Shown here: piece after piece, positions 39,611 to 47,743 of the stretch
Layout: the number at the start of each line of letters is the position of its first letter
How positions within the stretch are numbered: position 1 is the first letter of the stretch
Assembly: GCF_006352065.1 (NCBI RefSeq)
Contig: NZ_CP040915.1
Span: 1,674,001-1,738,000 of the forward strand
Length of the DNA stretch: 64,000 bases
DNA from: Georgenia yuyongxinii
GTDB taxonomy: Bacteria > Actinomycetota > Actinomycetes > Actinomycetales > Actinomycetaceae
Reading direction: 5' to 3'
Notes under the pieces: generated by a model
Seen by the model: the letters and a program-made list of their open reading frames with translations, nothing else
The model's database searches: none
Told to the model about the DNA's origin: nothing
Program-made: the position numbers and the translations under genes

Positions 39611-40526
39611 CCCTGCGGCGCCCCCGGCAGTGACGCGCCGTTCCGACGGCGCCGCCGCACCCGTACCTGCCGACGTGGACGACGGCGCCGCCCCGCCCGC
39701 CGCCACCGGTGCCCGCACGTTCGAGCTCACCCTGGAGAACTTCTCCGGCCCGTTCGACCTGTTGCTCTCCCTGATCGCCAAGCACCGTCTCGACATCACC
39801 GAGGTGGCGTTGGCGCAGGTGACCGACGAGTTCATCGGTTACATCTCCGCCCAGAGCGAGTGGGACCTGGGGCAGGCGAGCGAGTTCCTCGTGATCGCCG
39901 CGACCCTGCTCGACCTCAAGGCCGCCCGGCTGCTCCCGCGCGGCGCCGTCGACGACGAGGACGACCTCGAGCTCCTCGAGGCCCGGGACCTGCTCTTCGC
40001 CCGGCTGCTGCAGTACCGCGCGTTCAAAGATGTCGCCGACCACCTGGGGGAGCGGTGGGCGCAGACGGCCAAGACCTACCCCCGCAGCGTCGCCCTCGAG
40101 CCGCACCTCGCCGCCCTGCTGCCCGAGCTGGTCATGCAGATCGGCCCCGAGGAGCTCGCACGCCTGGCCGCCGCGGCGTTCGCGCCCCGTCCCGGGGCGC
40201 CGCAGGTCGACATCACCCACGTGCACGACCCCGCGGTCCCGGTCCGGGAGCAGGCGACCCTCATCGTCGACCGGCTCCGGCGCCTGCGGTCGGCGACCTT
40301 CCGCGCGCTCACGGCCGACGCGACGAGCACCGCCGTCGTCGTCGCCCGGTTCCTGGCCCTGCTGGAGCTGTTCCGGGAGCGGGCGGTGTCCTTCGAGCAG
40401 GCCGAGGCGCTGGGGGAGCTGACCATCCGCTGGTCCGGCGCCGAGGAGGGCGAGGTGGCCGTGGACGACGAGTACGACGACGCCGGCTTCGACGACGCCG
40501 CAGCCCAGAAGGATGACGATGAGTGA
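39594..40526 (+). CDS. scpA: Segregation and condensation protein A (kleisin)
   Basis: A 310-residue kleisin that bridges the SMC heads. The N-terminal helical domain is FELTLENFSGPFDLLLSLIAKHRLDITEV (split: FELTLENFSGPFDLL at about residues 43-57), with ASEFLVIAATLLDLKAARLL (about 95-114). The C-terminal winged helix is at about 225-290. The first 40 and last 25 residues are low-complexity acidic or Ala/Pro rich. The GTG start lies in the end of parA. It forms the SMC-ScpA-ScpB condensin with scpB. Confidence 0.95.
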   Translation: MATPPDPAAPPAVTRRSDGAAAPVPADVDDGAAPPAATGARTFELTLENFSGPFDLLLSLIAKHRLDITEVALAQVTDEFIGYISAQSEWDLGQASEFLVIAATLLDLKAARLLPRGAVDDEDDLELLEARDLLFARLLQYRAFKDVADHLGERWAQTAKTYPRSVALEPHLAALLPELVMQIGPEELARLAAAAFAPRPGAPQVDITHVHDPAVPVREQATLIVDRLRRLRSATFRALTADATSTAVVVARFLALLELFRERAVSFEQAEALGELTIRWSGAEEGEVAVDDEYDDAGFDDAAAQKDDDE

Positions 40527-41121
40527 GCCGCGCTACGGGAGCGTGTCCGACGACGTGCTGCCGGAGGAACACCTGGCGGCCATCGAGGCGGTCCTCATGG
40601 TGACCGACGAGCCCGTCCCCGCGGCGCAGCTCGCGAGCGTGCTCGGGCTGCCCACCGGCCAGGTCCTCGAGCTGCTCGCCGAGCTCGGCGCCGACTACCG
40701 GGGTGAACGGCACGGCCGTCGGCGCGGCTTCGAGCTGCGTGAGGCTGGCGGCGGCTGGCGGGTCTACTCCGCCCCCGCGCACGCCGACGTCGTGGGCCGG
40801 TTCGTGGTCGACGGCCAGACCGCCCGGCTCACCCAGGCCTCGCTGGAGACACTCGCCGTCATCGCCTACCGCCAGCCGGTCGCCCGCGGCCGGATCGCCG
40901 CGATCCGCGGCGTCAACGTCGACGGCGTCGTCCGTACCCTGGTGGCCCGCGGGCTGGTCGAGGAGGCGGGCCACGACCCCGAAGGTGGTGCGATGCTGTA
41001 CCGGACCTCCTCCTACTTCCTCGAGCGCATGGGCCTGCGCTCGTTGGAGGAGCTACCCCCACTGGCGCCCTACCTCCCCGAGGTGGACGCGCTGGACGAC
41101 GTTGATGGAGAGCTGCGATGA
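40513..41121 (+). CDS. scpB: Segregation and condensation protein B
   Basis: 202 residues, two winged-helix domains that bind ScpA. HLAAIEAVLMVTDEPV (about residues 20-35), GGWRVYSAP (about 80-88), LTQASLETLAVIAYRQPVARG (about 104-124; the LETLAVIAYRQP motif is diagnostic), IRGVNVDGVVRTLVARGLVEE (about 127-147). The start overlaps scpA by 14 bp and the stop overlaps rluB (ATGA). Confidence 0.96.
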   Translation: MTMSEPRYGSVSDDVLPEEHLAAIEAVLMVTDEPVPAAQLASVLGLPTGQVLELLAELGADYRGERHGRRRGFELREAGGGWRVYSAPAHADVVGRFVVDGQTARLTQASLETLAVIAYRQPVARGRIAAIRGVNVDGVVRTLVARGLVEEAGHDPEGGAMLYRTSSYFLERMGLRSLEELPPLAPYLPEVDALDDVDGELR

Positions 41122-41867
41122 CCGGAACCGACCCCCACGTCCCCGACGGCGTGCGCCTGCAGAAGGTGCTCGCCGGCGCCGGACTGGGCTCACGCCGCGC
41201 CTGCGAGGAGATCATCGCCTCCGGCCGCGTCAGCGTGGACGGGCAGGTGGTGCGCGAGCTCGGCACCCGGGTGGACCCGGCCACCGCCGTCATCCACGTC
41301 GACGGGCTGCGCGTCCAGCTCGACGACTCCCTGGTCACCCTCGCCCTGAACAAGCCGCGCGGTGTCGTCTCCACCATGGACGACGAGCTCGGCCGGCCGA
41401 GCCTGGCCCAGTTCGTGGCCGACCGGACCGAGCGGCTCTACCACGTGGGCCGCCTCGACGCGGAGACCGAGGGCCTGATCCTGCTCACGAACGACGGCGA
41501 GCTCGCCCACCGCCTCGCGCACCCCTCCTATGAGGTGCTCAAGACCTACATGGCCACCGTCGAGGGGCGGGTGCCCCGGTCCCTCGCACAGCAGCTCAAG
41601 AGCGGCGTCGAGCTCGAGGACGGCCCGGTGCGGGTGGACTCCTTCGTCGTGAAGGAGACGACGGCGGACGCGTCGCTCGTGGAGGTGGTGCTCCACGAGG
41701 GGCGCAACCACATCGTGCGCCGGCTGATGGACGCCGTCGGGCACCCGGTCACCCGGCTCGTGCGCACCCGCATCGGCCCGATCCGGCTCGGGGCGCTCAA
41801 GCCGGGCCGCACCCGCGTCATCGCGGGCGCGGAGCTGGGCACGCTGATGCGCGAGGTGGACCTCTAA
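41118..41867 (+). CDS. rluB: Pseudouridine synthase RluB/RsuA family
   Basis: A 249-residue rRNA pseudouridine synthase; in this context most likely RluB (23S rRNA). The N-terminal S4 RNA-binding domain (VRLQKVLAGAGLGSRRACEEII, start about residue 12) is followed by NKPRGVVST (about 79-87) and the catalytic block VGRLDAETEGLILLTND (Asp about 115). Placement after scpB is its standard position. It is the last gene of parA-scpA-scpB-rluB. Confidence 0.94.
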   Translation: MTGTDPHVPDGVRLQKVLAGAGLGSRRACEEIIASGRVSVDGQVVRELGTRVDPATAVIHVDGLRVQLDDSLVTLALNKPRGVVSTMDDELGRPSLAQFVADRTERLYHVGRLDAETEGLILLTNDGELAHRLAHPSYEVLKTYMATVEGRVPRSLAQQLKSGVELEDGPVRVDSFVVKETTADASLVEVVLHEGRNHIVRRLMDAVGHPVTRLVRTRIGPIRLGALKPGRTRVIAGAELGTLMREVDL

Positions 41868-41884
41868 CCCCCTGCGTCGCGCTG

Positions 41885-41939
41885 GCGAGATGTCATCTTC
41901 TCCGTGAGATGTCATCTCCTCGGTCAGATGTCCTCGCTC
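41885..41939. repeat. 19-bp-unit dispersed repeat, three direct units (copy 7)
   Basis: GAGATGTCATCTTCTCCGT (41887-41905), GAGATGTCATCTCCTCGGT (41906-41924) and CAGATGTCCTCGCTC (41925-41939) show the 19-bp period most clearly. It lies between rluB and tyrA. Confidence 0.92.
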
Positions 41940-41999
41940 AGGTGCCGGGTCCCGGCTCTGACCGCCGACCGCGAGAACGGGGCAGATCCCGCTGCGGGG

Positions 42000-42005
42000 T
42001 AGTCT
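42000..42005 (+). promoter_or_regulatory. -10 element TAGTCT of tyrA (leaderless)
   Basis: TAGTCT ends 6 nt before the GTG at 42012. No ribosome binding site is seen. Confidence 0.5.
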
Positions 42006-42011
42006 GCCCCG

Positions 42012-43142
42012 GTGCCCGTGAACCCTCACCACAGCGTCCCCGTCGCCACCAGGGGACCGGTGCGGGTGGTCGGCACCGGCCTGCTCGGCGCGAGCCTGGG
42101 CCTGGCGCTGAGCGCCGCGGGCGTGGAGGTGCAGCTCGAGGACGCCTCGCCGGCCGCCGTCGCGCTCGGCCGTGACCTCGGCGCTGGGCGGCCCGTCTCC
42201 CCGGACCTGCCGGACCCGCGACTGATCGTCGTCGCCACCCCGCCGGACGTCGCCGGGCCCGTGGTGCTGGCCCAGCTGCGCGCGCACCCGGCCGCCGTCG
42301 TCACCGATGTCGCTTCGGTCAAGGCACGCGTGGCCGAGCATGTGGAGGCCCACGGCGGTGACGACGCCGCCAGGTATGTCGGCTCCCACCCGATGGCCGG
42401 GCGGGAGCGCTCGGGCGCGGCCGCCGCCGACGCCGACCTGTTCGCCGGCCGTCCCTGGGTCATCGTCCCCTCGGCGCGGTCAACGCCCGACGCCGTCCTG
42501 GTGGTGCGGTCGCTCGCCGTCGACGTCGGCGCCACCCCGGTCACGCTCGGCGCTCAGGAGCACGACGACGCCGTCGCCCTCGTGTCCCACCTGCCCCAGC
42601 TGGCTGCGTCGCTGGTCGCCGCCCGGCTGCGCGAGGCGCCCGAGACGGCGCTGGCCCTGGCGGGGCAAGGACTGCGCGACGTCACCCGCATCGCCGCCTC
42701 CGACCCCCAGCTGTGGGCCACGATCCTGGTCGGCAACGCGGGCCCGGTGGCCGCGGCGCTGCGCGCTCTGCGCGACGACGTCGACGTCACCCTCGAGGCC
42801 CTCGAGCGGGCTGCTGCCGATGGCCCGCTCGCGGAGGGTGCCGCCGGGCCTCTTGCGCGGGTGGTCGCCGCGGGCAACACGGGCGTCGCCCGCATCCCGG
42901 GCAAGCACGGCGGGGCGCCGCGCCGCTACGCCGAGGTGACCGTGCTGGTCCCCGACGAGCCGGGCGAGCTCGGCCGGCTGTTCGGCGAGGTGGGGGAGAT
43001 CGGGGTCAACATCGAGGACCTGCAGCTGGAGCACTCGGCAAGGCAGCCGGTCGGGATGGCCACCGTCTCGGTCGACCCGGCCGCCGCGGCACGGCTCGAG
43101 ACCGAGCTGGGGCTGCGGGGCTGGCGCGTCGTTGTGGGATGA
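42012..43142 (+). CDS. tyrA: Prephenate dehydrogenase with ACT domain
   Basis: Oxidative decarboxylation of prephenate to 4-hydroxyphenylpyruvate for tyrosine synthesis. 376 residues: NAD-binding VVGTGLLGASLGLAL (about residues 19-33), substrate histidine in GSHPMAGRERSG (about 121-132), the HDDAVALVSHLPQL helix (about 190-203), and a C-terminal ACT domain (about 308-376; VTVLVPDEPGELGRLFGEVGE), the likely tyrosine or phenylalanine sensor. A second in-frame GTG (42018) could also start it. Single promoter of the leaderless kind. Confidence 0.95.
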   Translation: MPVNPHHSVPVATRGPVRVVGTGLLGASLGLALSAAGVEVQLEDASPAAVALGRDLGAGRPVSPDLPDPRLIVVATPPDVAGPVVLAQLRAHPAAVVTDVASVKARVAEHVEAHGGDDAARYVGSHPMAGRERSGAAAADADLFAGRPWVIVPSARSTPDAVLVVRSLAVDVGATPVTLGAQEHDDAVALVSHLPQLAASLVAARLREAPETALALAGQGLRDVTRIAASDPQLWATILVGNAGPVAAALRALRDDVDVTLEALERAAADGPLAEGAAGPLARVVAAGNTGVARIPGKHGGAPRRYAEVTVLVPDEPGELGRLFGEVGEIGVNIEDLQLEHSARQPVGMATVSVDPAAAARLETELGLRGWRVVVG

Positions 43143-43210
43143 GGCAGGCGCCGTCGGTGGGCGTCGGCTTCGCCCGGCCGCGGCGCGGCGCGGCACCAGC
43201 GGCAACAGAA

Positions 43211-43262
43211 AGATGACATGTCGCCGAGGAGATGACATCTCGCGGAGAAGATGACATCTCGG
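43211..43262. repeat. 19-bp-unit dispersed repeat, three units in minus orientation (copy 8)
   Basis: Read on the minus strand: GAGATGTCATCTTCTCCGC, GAGATGTCATCTCCTCGGC, then GACATGTCATCTTT. It has the same unit order as copy 7 but inverted relative to it; it lies between tyrA and cmk, ending 27 bp before the cmk start. Confidence 0.92.
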
Positions 43263-43289
43263 GCTACTCAGGAAATGCAGGAGGACACG

Positions 43290-44042
43290 GTGGAGCAGGC
43301 AGGCACGGGTCGCACGCGGGGGATCGTCGTGGCGATCGACGGGCCGTCGGGGTCGGGGAAGTCGACCGTCTCCCGGCGCGTCGCGGCCGAGCTCGGGCTC
43401 GCCTATCTCGACACCGGCGCCACGTACCGGGCCGCCACCTGGTGGTGCCTGCGCCGCGGCGTCGAGCTGTCCGACACCGACGCCGTCGCCGCCACGGTCC
43501 GTGACATGCCCCTGGAGATGGTCACCGACCCCGCACGCCCGCGCGTGGTGTGCGACGGCGAGGACATCACCGACGCCATCCGCGCCTCGGCGCTGTCCGC
43601 CGTCGTCTCCCAGGTGGCCACCAACCTTGAGGTGCGCGCCGAGCTGTGCCGGCTCCAGCGCGCCGAGATCGAGGCCGAGGCCACCGGCGCCCCCGGCAGC
43701 CGCTCGGCCGGCCGCGGGATCGTGGCCGAGGGCCGGGACATCACCACCGTCGTCGCGCCCGACGCCGACGTGCGCATCCTCCTCACCGCCGACGAGCAGG
43801 CCCGCCTGGCCCGCCGCGCCAAGGAGCTGCACGGCACCGCCGACGCCGCCACCATCGAGGCCACCCGTGACGAGGTGGTGCGCCGCGACGCCGACGACTC
43901 CACCGTCTCCACGTTCATGACCGCCGCCGACGGCGTCACCACCGTGGACACCTCCGGCTACGGCGTCGAGGAGACGTTCCACGCGGTGCTCGCCGTGATC
44001 CGCGCCGCCTCGACCCGCCCGGCCAGCGGCGGGGAGCGGTGA
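43290..44042 (+). CDS. cmk: Cytidylate kinase
   Basis: Phosphorylates CMP and dCMP. 250 residues: P-loop AIDGPSGSGKST (about residues 14-25), YLDTGATYRA (about 40-49), the NMP-binding REVVAEGRDITTVV-like stretch GRGIVAEGRDITTVVAP (about 143-159) and FLTA-type ILLTADEQARLARR lid. The GTG at 43290 is preferred: AGGAGG (43279-43284) stands 5 nt before it; the upstream ATG codons fall in or next to the repeat element. It starts a cmk-plsC-der operon, as usual in actinobacteria. Confidence 0.94.
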   Translation: MEQAGTGRTRGIVVAIDGPSGSGKSTVSRRVAAELGLAYLDTGATYRAATWWCLRRGVELSDTDAVAATVRDMPLEMVTDPARPRVVCDGEDITDAIRASALSAVVSQVATNLEVRAELCRLQRAEIEAEATGAPGSRSAGRGIVAEGRDITTVVAPDADVRILLTADEQARLARRAKELHGTADAATIEATRDEVVRRDADDSTVSTFMTAADGVTTVDTSGYGVEETFHAVLAVIRAASTRPASGGER

Positions 44043-44815
44043 TGGCCGCACGGAGCCGCGGGCAGCGGGTCCAGCCGGACGACATCTACCGGTGGGGGCC
44101 GATCTGGTCCCGGCGCGTGGGCTGGGCGCTCGACCACCTCTGGTGGAACACCGAGGTGCACGGCGCCGCGAACGTGCCCACCACCGGGCCCGTGATCATC
44201 GCCTCCAACCACACCGGGATCGTCGACGGTCCCGTGCTGCACGGCGCCCTGCCGCGCGGCTCGCACGTCCTGGTCAAGCAGGAGTTCTTCGACTCCAAGA
44301 TCGGCTTCCTCATGACGTGGGCCGGGCAGATCCCGGTGGACCGCGCCTCCGGGCGCGCGGCCCTGGCGGTGGCCAAGGCCATGCTCGACGAGGGCCGCGT
44401 CGTCGGGATCTTCCCCGAGGGCACTCGCGGGCGCGGCGACGTCTCCGAGGTACGCGCCGGCGTCGCCTGGCTGGCGGTGAACACCGGCGCCCCGGTCGTG
44501 CCCGCCGCCTGCCTGGGTACCCGGCGCAGCGGTGACACGCGTGGCTACGTCCCCCCGCCACGCGCGAAGCTGCACGTCGTCCTCGGCGAGCCCATCCCGA
44601 TGGCCATGCCCGACGGCGCCACTCGCCGGGAGCGCATGAGCCATGCCATGGACGCCATCGGCGCTGGCCTGGCGGCCCACGTGGCCACGGCGGTCGCCCT
44701 CACCGGCGTCGCGCTGCCCGCCTCGGCGAGCGACCCCACCACCGCCGGGTCCGGCCCGGACCCTGTCGGCCCGATCGACTCGGTCGGCCTGGCCCCCGGC
44801 GAGAAGGGAGAATGA
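44039..44815 (+). CDS. 1-acyl-sn-glycerol-3-phosphate acyltransferase (PlsC-like)
   Basis: A 258-residue lysophospholipid acyltransferase. [10 protein letters not shown] (HxxxxD catalytic motif, about residues 56-65), [13 protein letters not shown] (about 81-93), FPEGTRGRG (about 124-132) and [10 protein letters not shown] are the four family motifs. The C-terminal 40 residues are low-complexity. GTG 44039 overlaps the cmk stop; ATG 44042 is the alternative. Stop overlaps der (ATGA). Cmk-PlsC-Der order is widespread. Confidence 0.92.
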   Translation: MMAARSRGQRVQPDDIYRWGPIWSRRVGWALDHLWWNTEVHGAANVPTTGPVIIASNHTGIVDGPVLHGALPRGSHVLVKQEFFDSKIGFLMTWAGQIPVDRASGRAALAVAKAMLDEGRVVGIFPEGTRGRGDVSEVRAGVAWLAVNTGAPVVPAACLGTRRSGDTRGYVPPPRAKLHVVLGEPIPMAMPDGATRRERMSHAMDAIGAGLAAHVATAVALTGVALPASASDPTTAGSGPDPVGPIDSVGLAPGEKGE

Positions 44816-46353
44816 CCCCCATGAGCACCGACCCCGCGCGCGAGCGCCACGATGTCACGGCCCCCGAGCACGACGGCCCGGAGCTGCGCGACCCCGCCGT
44901 GATCGCCGCCGAGGAGGCGGAGGAGAACCGGCGCGCCGAGGCGCTGCGCGCCGGCCTGGCCGAGTACGTCCTCGAGGAGGACGACCTCGCGCTCCTCGAG
45001 TCCGGCGAGGAGGAGATGGAGGCCCCCGCCCCGGCCGGGCTGCCGGTGCTGGCCGTCGTCGGCCGGCCCAACGTGGGCAAGTCGACCCTGGTCAACCGCA
45101 TCCTGGGACGGCGCGAGGCCGTGGTCCAGGACGTCCCCGGTGTCACCCGCGACCGCGTGACCTACCCGGCCGAGTGGGCCGGGCGGAACTTCACCCTCGT
45201 GGACACCGGCGGCTGGGAGGTCGATGTCGCCGGCATCGACGCCCGGGTCGCCGAGCAGGCCGAGGTCGCCGTCCGCATGGCCGACGCGGTGCTGTTCGTC
45301 GTCGACGCCACCGTCGGCCCCACCGACACCGACGAGCGCGTGGTCAAGCTGCTGCGTCGCTCCGGCAAGCCCGTGGTGCTGGCCGCCAACAAGGTCGACT
45401 CGCCCATGCAGGAGTCCGACGCCGCCACCCTGTGGGCCCTGGGCCTGGGCGAGCCGTACGCCGTCTCCGCCCTGCATGGGCGCGGCTCGGGCGAGGTCCT
45501 CGACGCCGCGATGAAGGTGCTGCCCGAGGTCTCCCAGGTCGCCGACGCCATGCCGCGGGGCGGACCACGCCGGGTGGCCCTGGTCGGCCGGCCCAACGTC
45601 GGCAAGTCCTCGCTGCTGAACTCCCTGGCGGGAGCCGAGCGCGTCGTCGTCCACGAGACCGCCGGCACCACCCGCGACCCGGTCGACGAGCTCATCGAGC
45701 TCGGCGGCACGCCGTGGTGGTTCGTCGACACCGCCGGCATCCGCCGCCGCGTCCACCAGACCTCCGGGGCCGACTTCTACGCCTCGCTGCGCACCCAGGC
45801 CGCGCTGGAGAAGGCGGAGGTCGCCGTCGTGCTCGTCGACGCGTCCGCGCCCATGACCGAGCAGGACACCCGGGTGATCCAGCAGGTCATCGACGCCGGC
45901 CGGGCCCTCGTGGTGGCCTACAACAAGTGGGACCTGATGGACGAGGACCGCCGCCCGTTCCTGGAACGAGAGATCGAGATGGACCTCGTCCAGATCCAGT
46001 GGGCGCCGCGGGTCAACCTCTCGGCGAAGACGGGCTGGCACACCAACCGGCTGGTCCGGGCGCTGGAGACCTCCCTGGCGTCGTGGGACACCCGCATCCC
46101 CACCGGCAAGCTCAACGCCTTCCTCGGTGAGCTCACCGCCGCCCACCCGCACCCGGTGCGCGGCGGGAAGCAGTCACGCATCCTCTTCGCCACCCAGGTC
46201 TCCAACCGGCCGCCGCGGTTCGTCCTCTTCGCCACCGGGTTCATCGAGGCGGGCTACCGCCGGTTCGTGGAGAACCGGCTGCGGGAGAGCTTCGGCTTCA
46301 CCGGCACGCCCATCGAGATCAGCGTGCGGGTGCGGGAGAAGCGGCGCCGCTGA
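44812..46353 (+). CDS. der: Ribosome biogenesis GTPase Der (EngA)
   Basis: A 513-residue double GTPase needed for 50S subunit assembly. An acidic N-terminal extension (about residues 1-75), G domain 1 (GRPNVGKST about 84-92; DTGGW; NKVD), G domain 2 (GRPNVGKSS about 261-269; DTAGI; NKWD about 381) and the C-terminal KH-like domain (about 430-513). Starts by ATGA overlap with the acyltransferase; an in-frame ATG at 44821 is a possible alternative. The next gene starts on its stop codon (TGATG). Confidence 0.97.
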   Translation: MTPMSTDPARERHDVTAPEHDGPELRDPAVIAAEEAEENRRAEALRAGLAEYVLEEDDLALLESGEEEMEAPAPAGLPVLAVVGRPNVGKSTLVNRILGRREAVVQDVPGVTRDRVTYPAEWAGRNFTLVDTGGWEVDVAGIDARVAEQAEVAVRMADAVLFVVDATVGPTDTDERVVKLLRRSGKPVVLAANKVDSPMQESDAATLWALGLGEPYAVSALHGRGSGEVLDAAMKVLPEVSQVADAMPRGGPRRVALVGRPNVGKSSLLNSLAGAERVVVHETAGTTRDPVDELIELGGTPWWFVDTAGIRRRVHQTSGADFYASLRTQAALEKAEVAVVLVDASAPMTEQDTRVIQQVIDAGRALVVAYNKWDLMDEDRRPFLEREIEMDLVQIQWAPRVNLSAKTGWHTNRLVRALETSLASWDTRIPTGKLNAFLGELTAAHPHPVRGGKQSRILFATQVSNRPPRFVLFATGFIEAGYRRFVENRLRESFGFTGTPIEISVRVREKRRR

Positions 46354-47444
46354 TGGCCCGCGCTCGGTGGGTCGGTGGCCGGCCGACGGCGGGTGAGTCC
46401 GCAGCGGGCGTGCCTTCGGCGCCGGGCGGGCCGCCACCTCGGCTCCTGCGCTGGGGGCTGCCCCGCGACCCGTACGCCACCGAGCACGTCACCGGGTTCG
46501 TGGTCACCACGGTGCTCACGATCCTGGTGACCCGCGGCTTCCTGGAGCTGGCGGGGTTCCCGCAGATCGGCGGGGGCGGCCTGCACGTGGCACACGTGCT
46601 GTGGGGCGGGCTGCTCATGGGCGTGGCGGTGATCCTCGCGCTGTCGTTCGCCGGCCCGGTGATCCGGCCGCTCGTGGCGTTCCTCGGCGGCATCGGGTTC
46701 GGGCTGTTCATCGACGAGGTCGGCAAGTTCCTCACGCAGGACAACGACTACTTCTACGCCCCGGCACCGACGGTCATGTACGTGACCTTGGTGCTGGTGA
46801 TGATCGGGGCCGACGTGCTGCACGGCCGGCGGGCGCACCACCCTGCCGAGTACCTCGCCGCCGCCGCGGACCACGCGGTCGCCGGCCTGGTGGGCGGGCT
46901 CAGCGAGCGCCGTCGCGCCGTCGCGCGGGAGCTGCTCGACCGCGGCCGGGACGCGCCGGGCGGTGCGGAGACCGCCGCCCTCGTCGCCGCCATCAGCGAC
47001 GACGACGAGGAGGTGCTCGACCCGCTGGACATGGCGCGGCAGCGGCTGCGGAACCTGCTGGGCACGGTCGTGACCCGCCGGTGGGCGACCCGGGCGACGA
47101 CCGTGCTGCTCGTCGCGCTGATCGCCGGAGCCCCGGCCACGCTCGCCGCCCACCTGGCCGAGGGGCAGGCCCCGCCCGGCTGGGCCGGTGCCGGGGTGCT
47201 GGCCGCGACCGCGCTGACCCTGCTCGCCGCGGGCCGTGGCTGGCTGCTGCTGCGCCGCGACCGGTACCTCGCGTTCCGGTGGCTACGGGGCGCGGCGCTG
47301 ATCACGCTCCTGCTGACCCTGGTGGCCCTGTACCGCCTCGAACCCTGGCTGGCCAGCGCCGGGCTCGCCGTCGCGGTCGCCGCGCTGGGCGTCACCGGCG
47401 CGGAGCTGCGTCGCCTGGAGCGGCTGCGCCAGGCGCCGGCATAG
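46353..47444 (+). CDS. Multi-pass membrane protein of unknown function
   Basis: A 363-residue protein with about seven membrane helices in two groups (about residues 50-155 and 250-345), separated by a polar stretch. The motif GFGLFIDEVGKFLTQDNDYFYAP (start about residue 113: GFGLFIDEVGKF) is one I recall from uncharacterised membrane proteins in many bacteria; I know no function. The start codon overlaps the der stop by one base, so it belongs to the cmk-plsC-der operon. Confidence 0.8.
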   Translation: MARARWVGGRPTAGESAAGVPSAPGGPPPRLLRWGLPRDPYATEHVTGFVVTTVLTILVTRGFLELAGFPQIGGGGLHVAHVLWGGLLMGVAVILALSFAGPVIRPLVAFLGGIGFGLFIDEVGKFLTQDNDYFYAPAPTVMYVTLVLVMIGADVLHGRRAHHPAEYLAAAADHAVAGLVGGLSERRRAVARELLDRGRDAPGGAETAALVAAISDDDEEVLDPLDMARQRLRNLLGTVVTRRWATRATTVLLVALIAGAPATLAAHLAEGQAPPGWAGAGVLAATALTLLAAGRGWLLLRRDRYLAFRWLRGAALITLLLTLVALYRLEPWLASAGLAVAVAALGVTGAELRRLERLRQAPA

Positions 47445-47472
47445 CCCTGATGACGGGCGCGCGCCGGGCTAT
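47441..47472. terminator. Stem holding both convergent stop codons
   Basis: ATAGCCC (47441-47447) pairs with GGGCTAT (47466-47472). The TAG of the plus-strand gene and the TAG of the minus-strand gene (47469-47471) lie in the two arms. A possible shared two-way terminator; the stem is short (7 bp). Confidence 0.4.
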
Positions 47473-47648
47473 CGATCCGCCTCGGTGTCGGCGTCCTCCT
47501 CCGCCTCGAACGAGCTGCTCTTGCCCGCGCCGATGCCGGCCCCGGTCTCCGGGTTGGGCACGCCGCCCTCCTCCGGCGGTGCGGTCTGCGCGTCCTTGGT
47601 CTCCGCCGCGCCAGCAGCCTCGGACGATTCCTGGCTGTGCGTGCTCAT
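47469..47648 (-). CDS. Small acidic, probably disordered protein (59 residues)
   Basis: Too short for routine calling, but it has an ATG at 47648, a strong GAGGAGG ribosome binding site about 5 nt upstream, and an uninterrupted frame to TAG at 47469. The protein is rich in Glu, Ala, Gly, Thr and Ser, has no Cys and only one Lys; the core NPETGAGIGAGKSSSFEAEE and the acidic tail suggest a disordered peptide. I do not recognise a family. Confidence 0.65.
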   Translation of the reverse strand: MSTHSQESSEAAGAAETKDAQTAPPEEGGVPNPETGAGIGAGKSSSFEAEEDADTEADR

Positions 47649-47743
47649 CGAGCCCTCCTCGGTTCGGGATTTCCTCCGAGTGTGGGCCCGGGTCGCCGGG
47701 GCGGCAAGGCGGGTGAGCCCGTCACCGCGGCGGCGTCAGCCCG

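Noticed and set aside
43232-43289. Peptides containing SHGEDDIS or RGEDDIS at the ends of several reading frames
   Set aside because: They are translations of the dispersed repeat (tctcacggagaagatgac) in extended open frames, not a protein motif; gene starts were set after the repeat (for example cmk at 43290).
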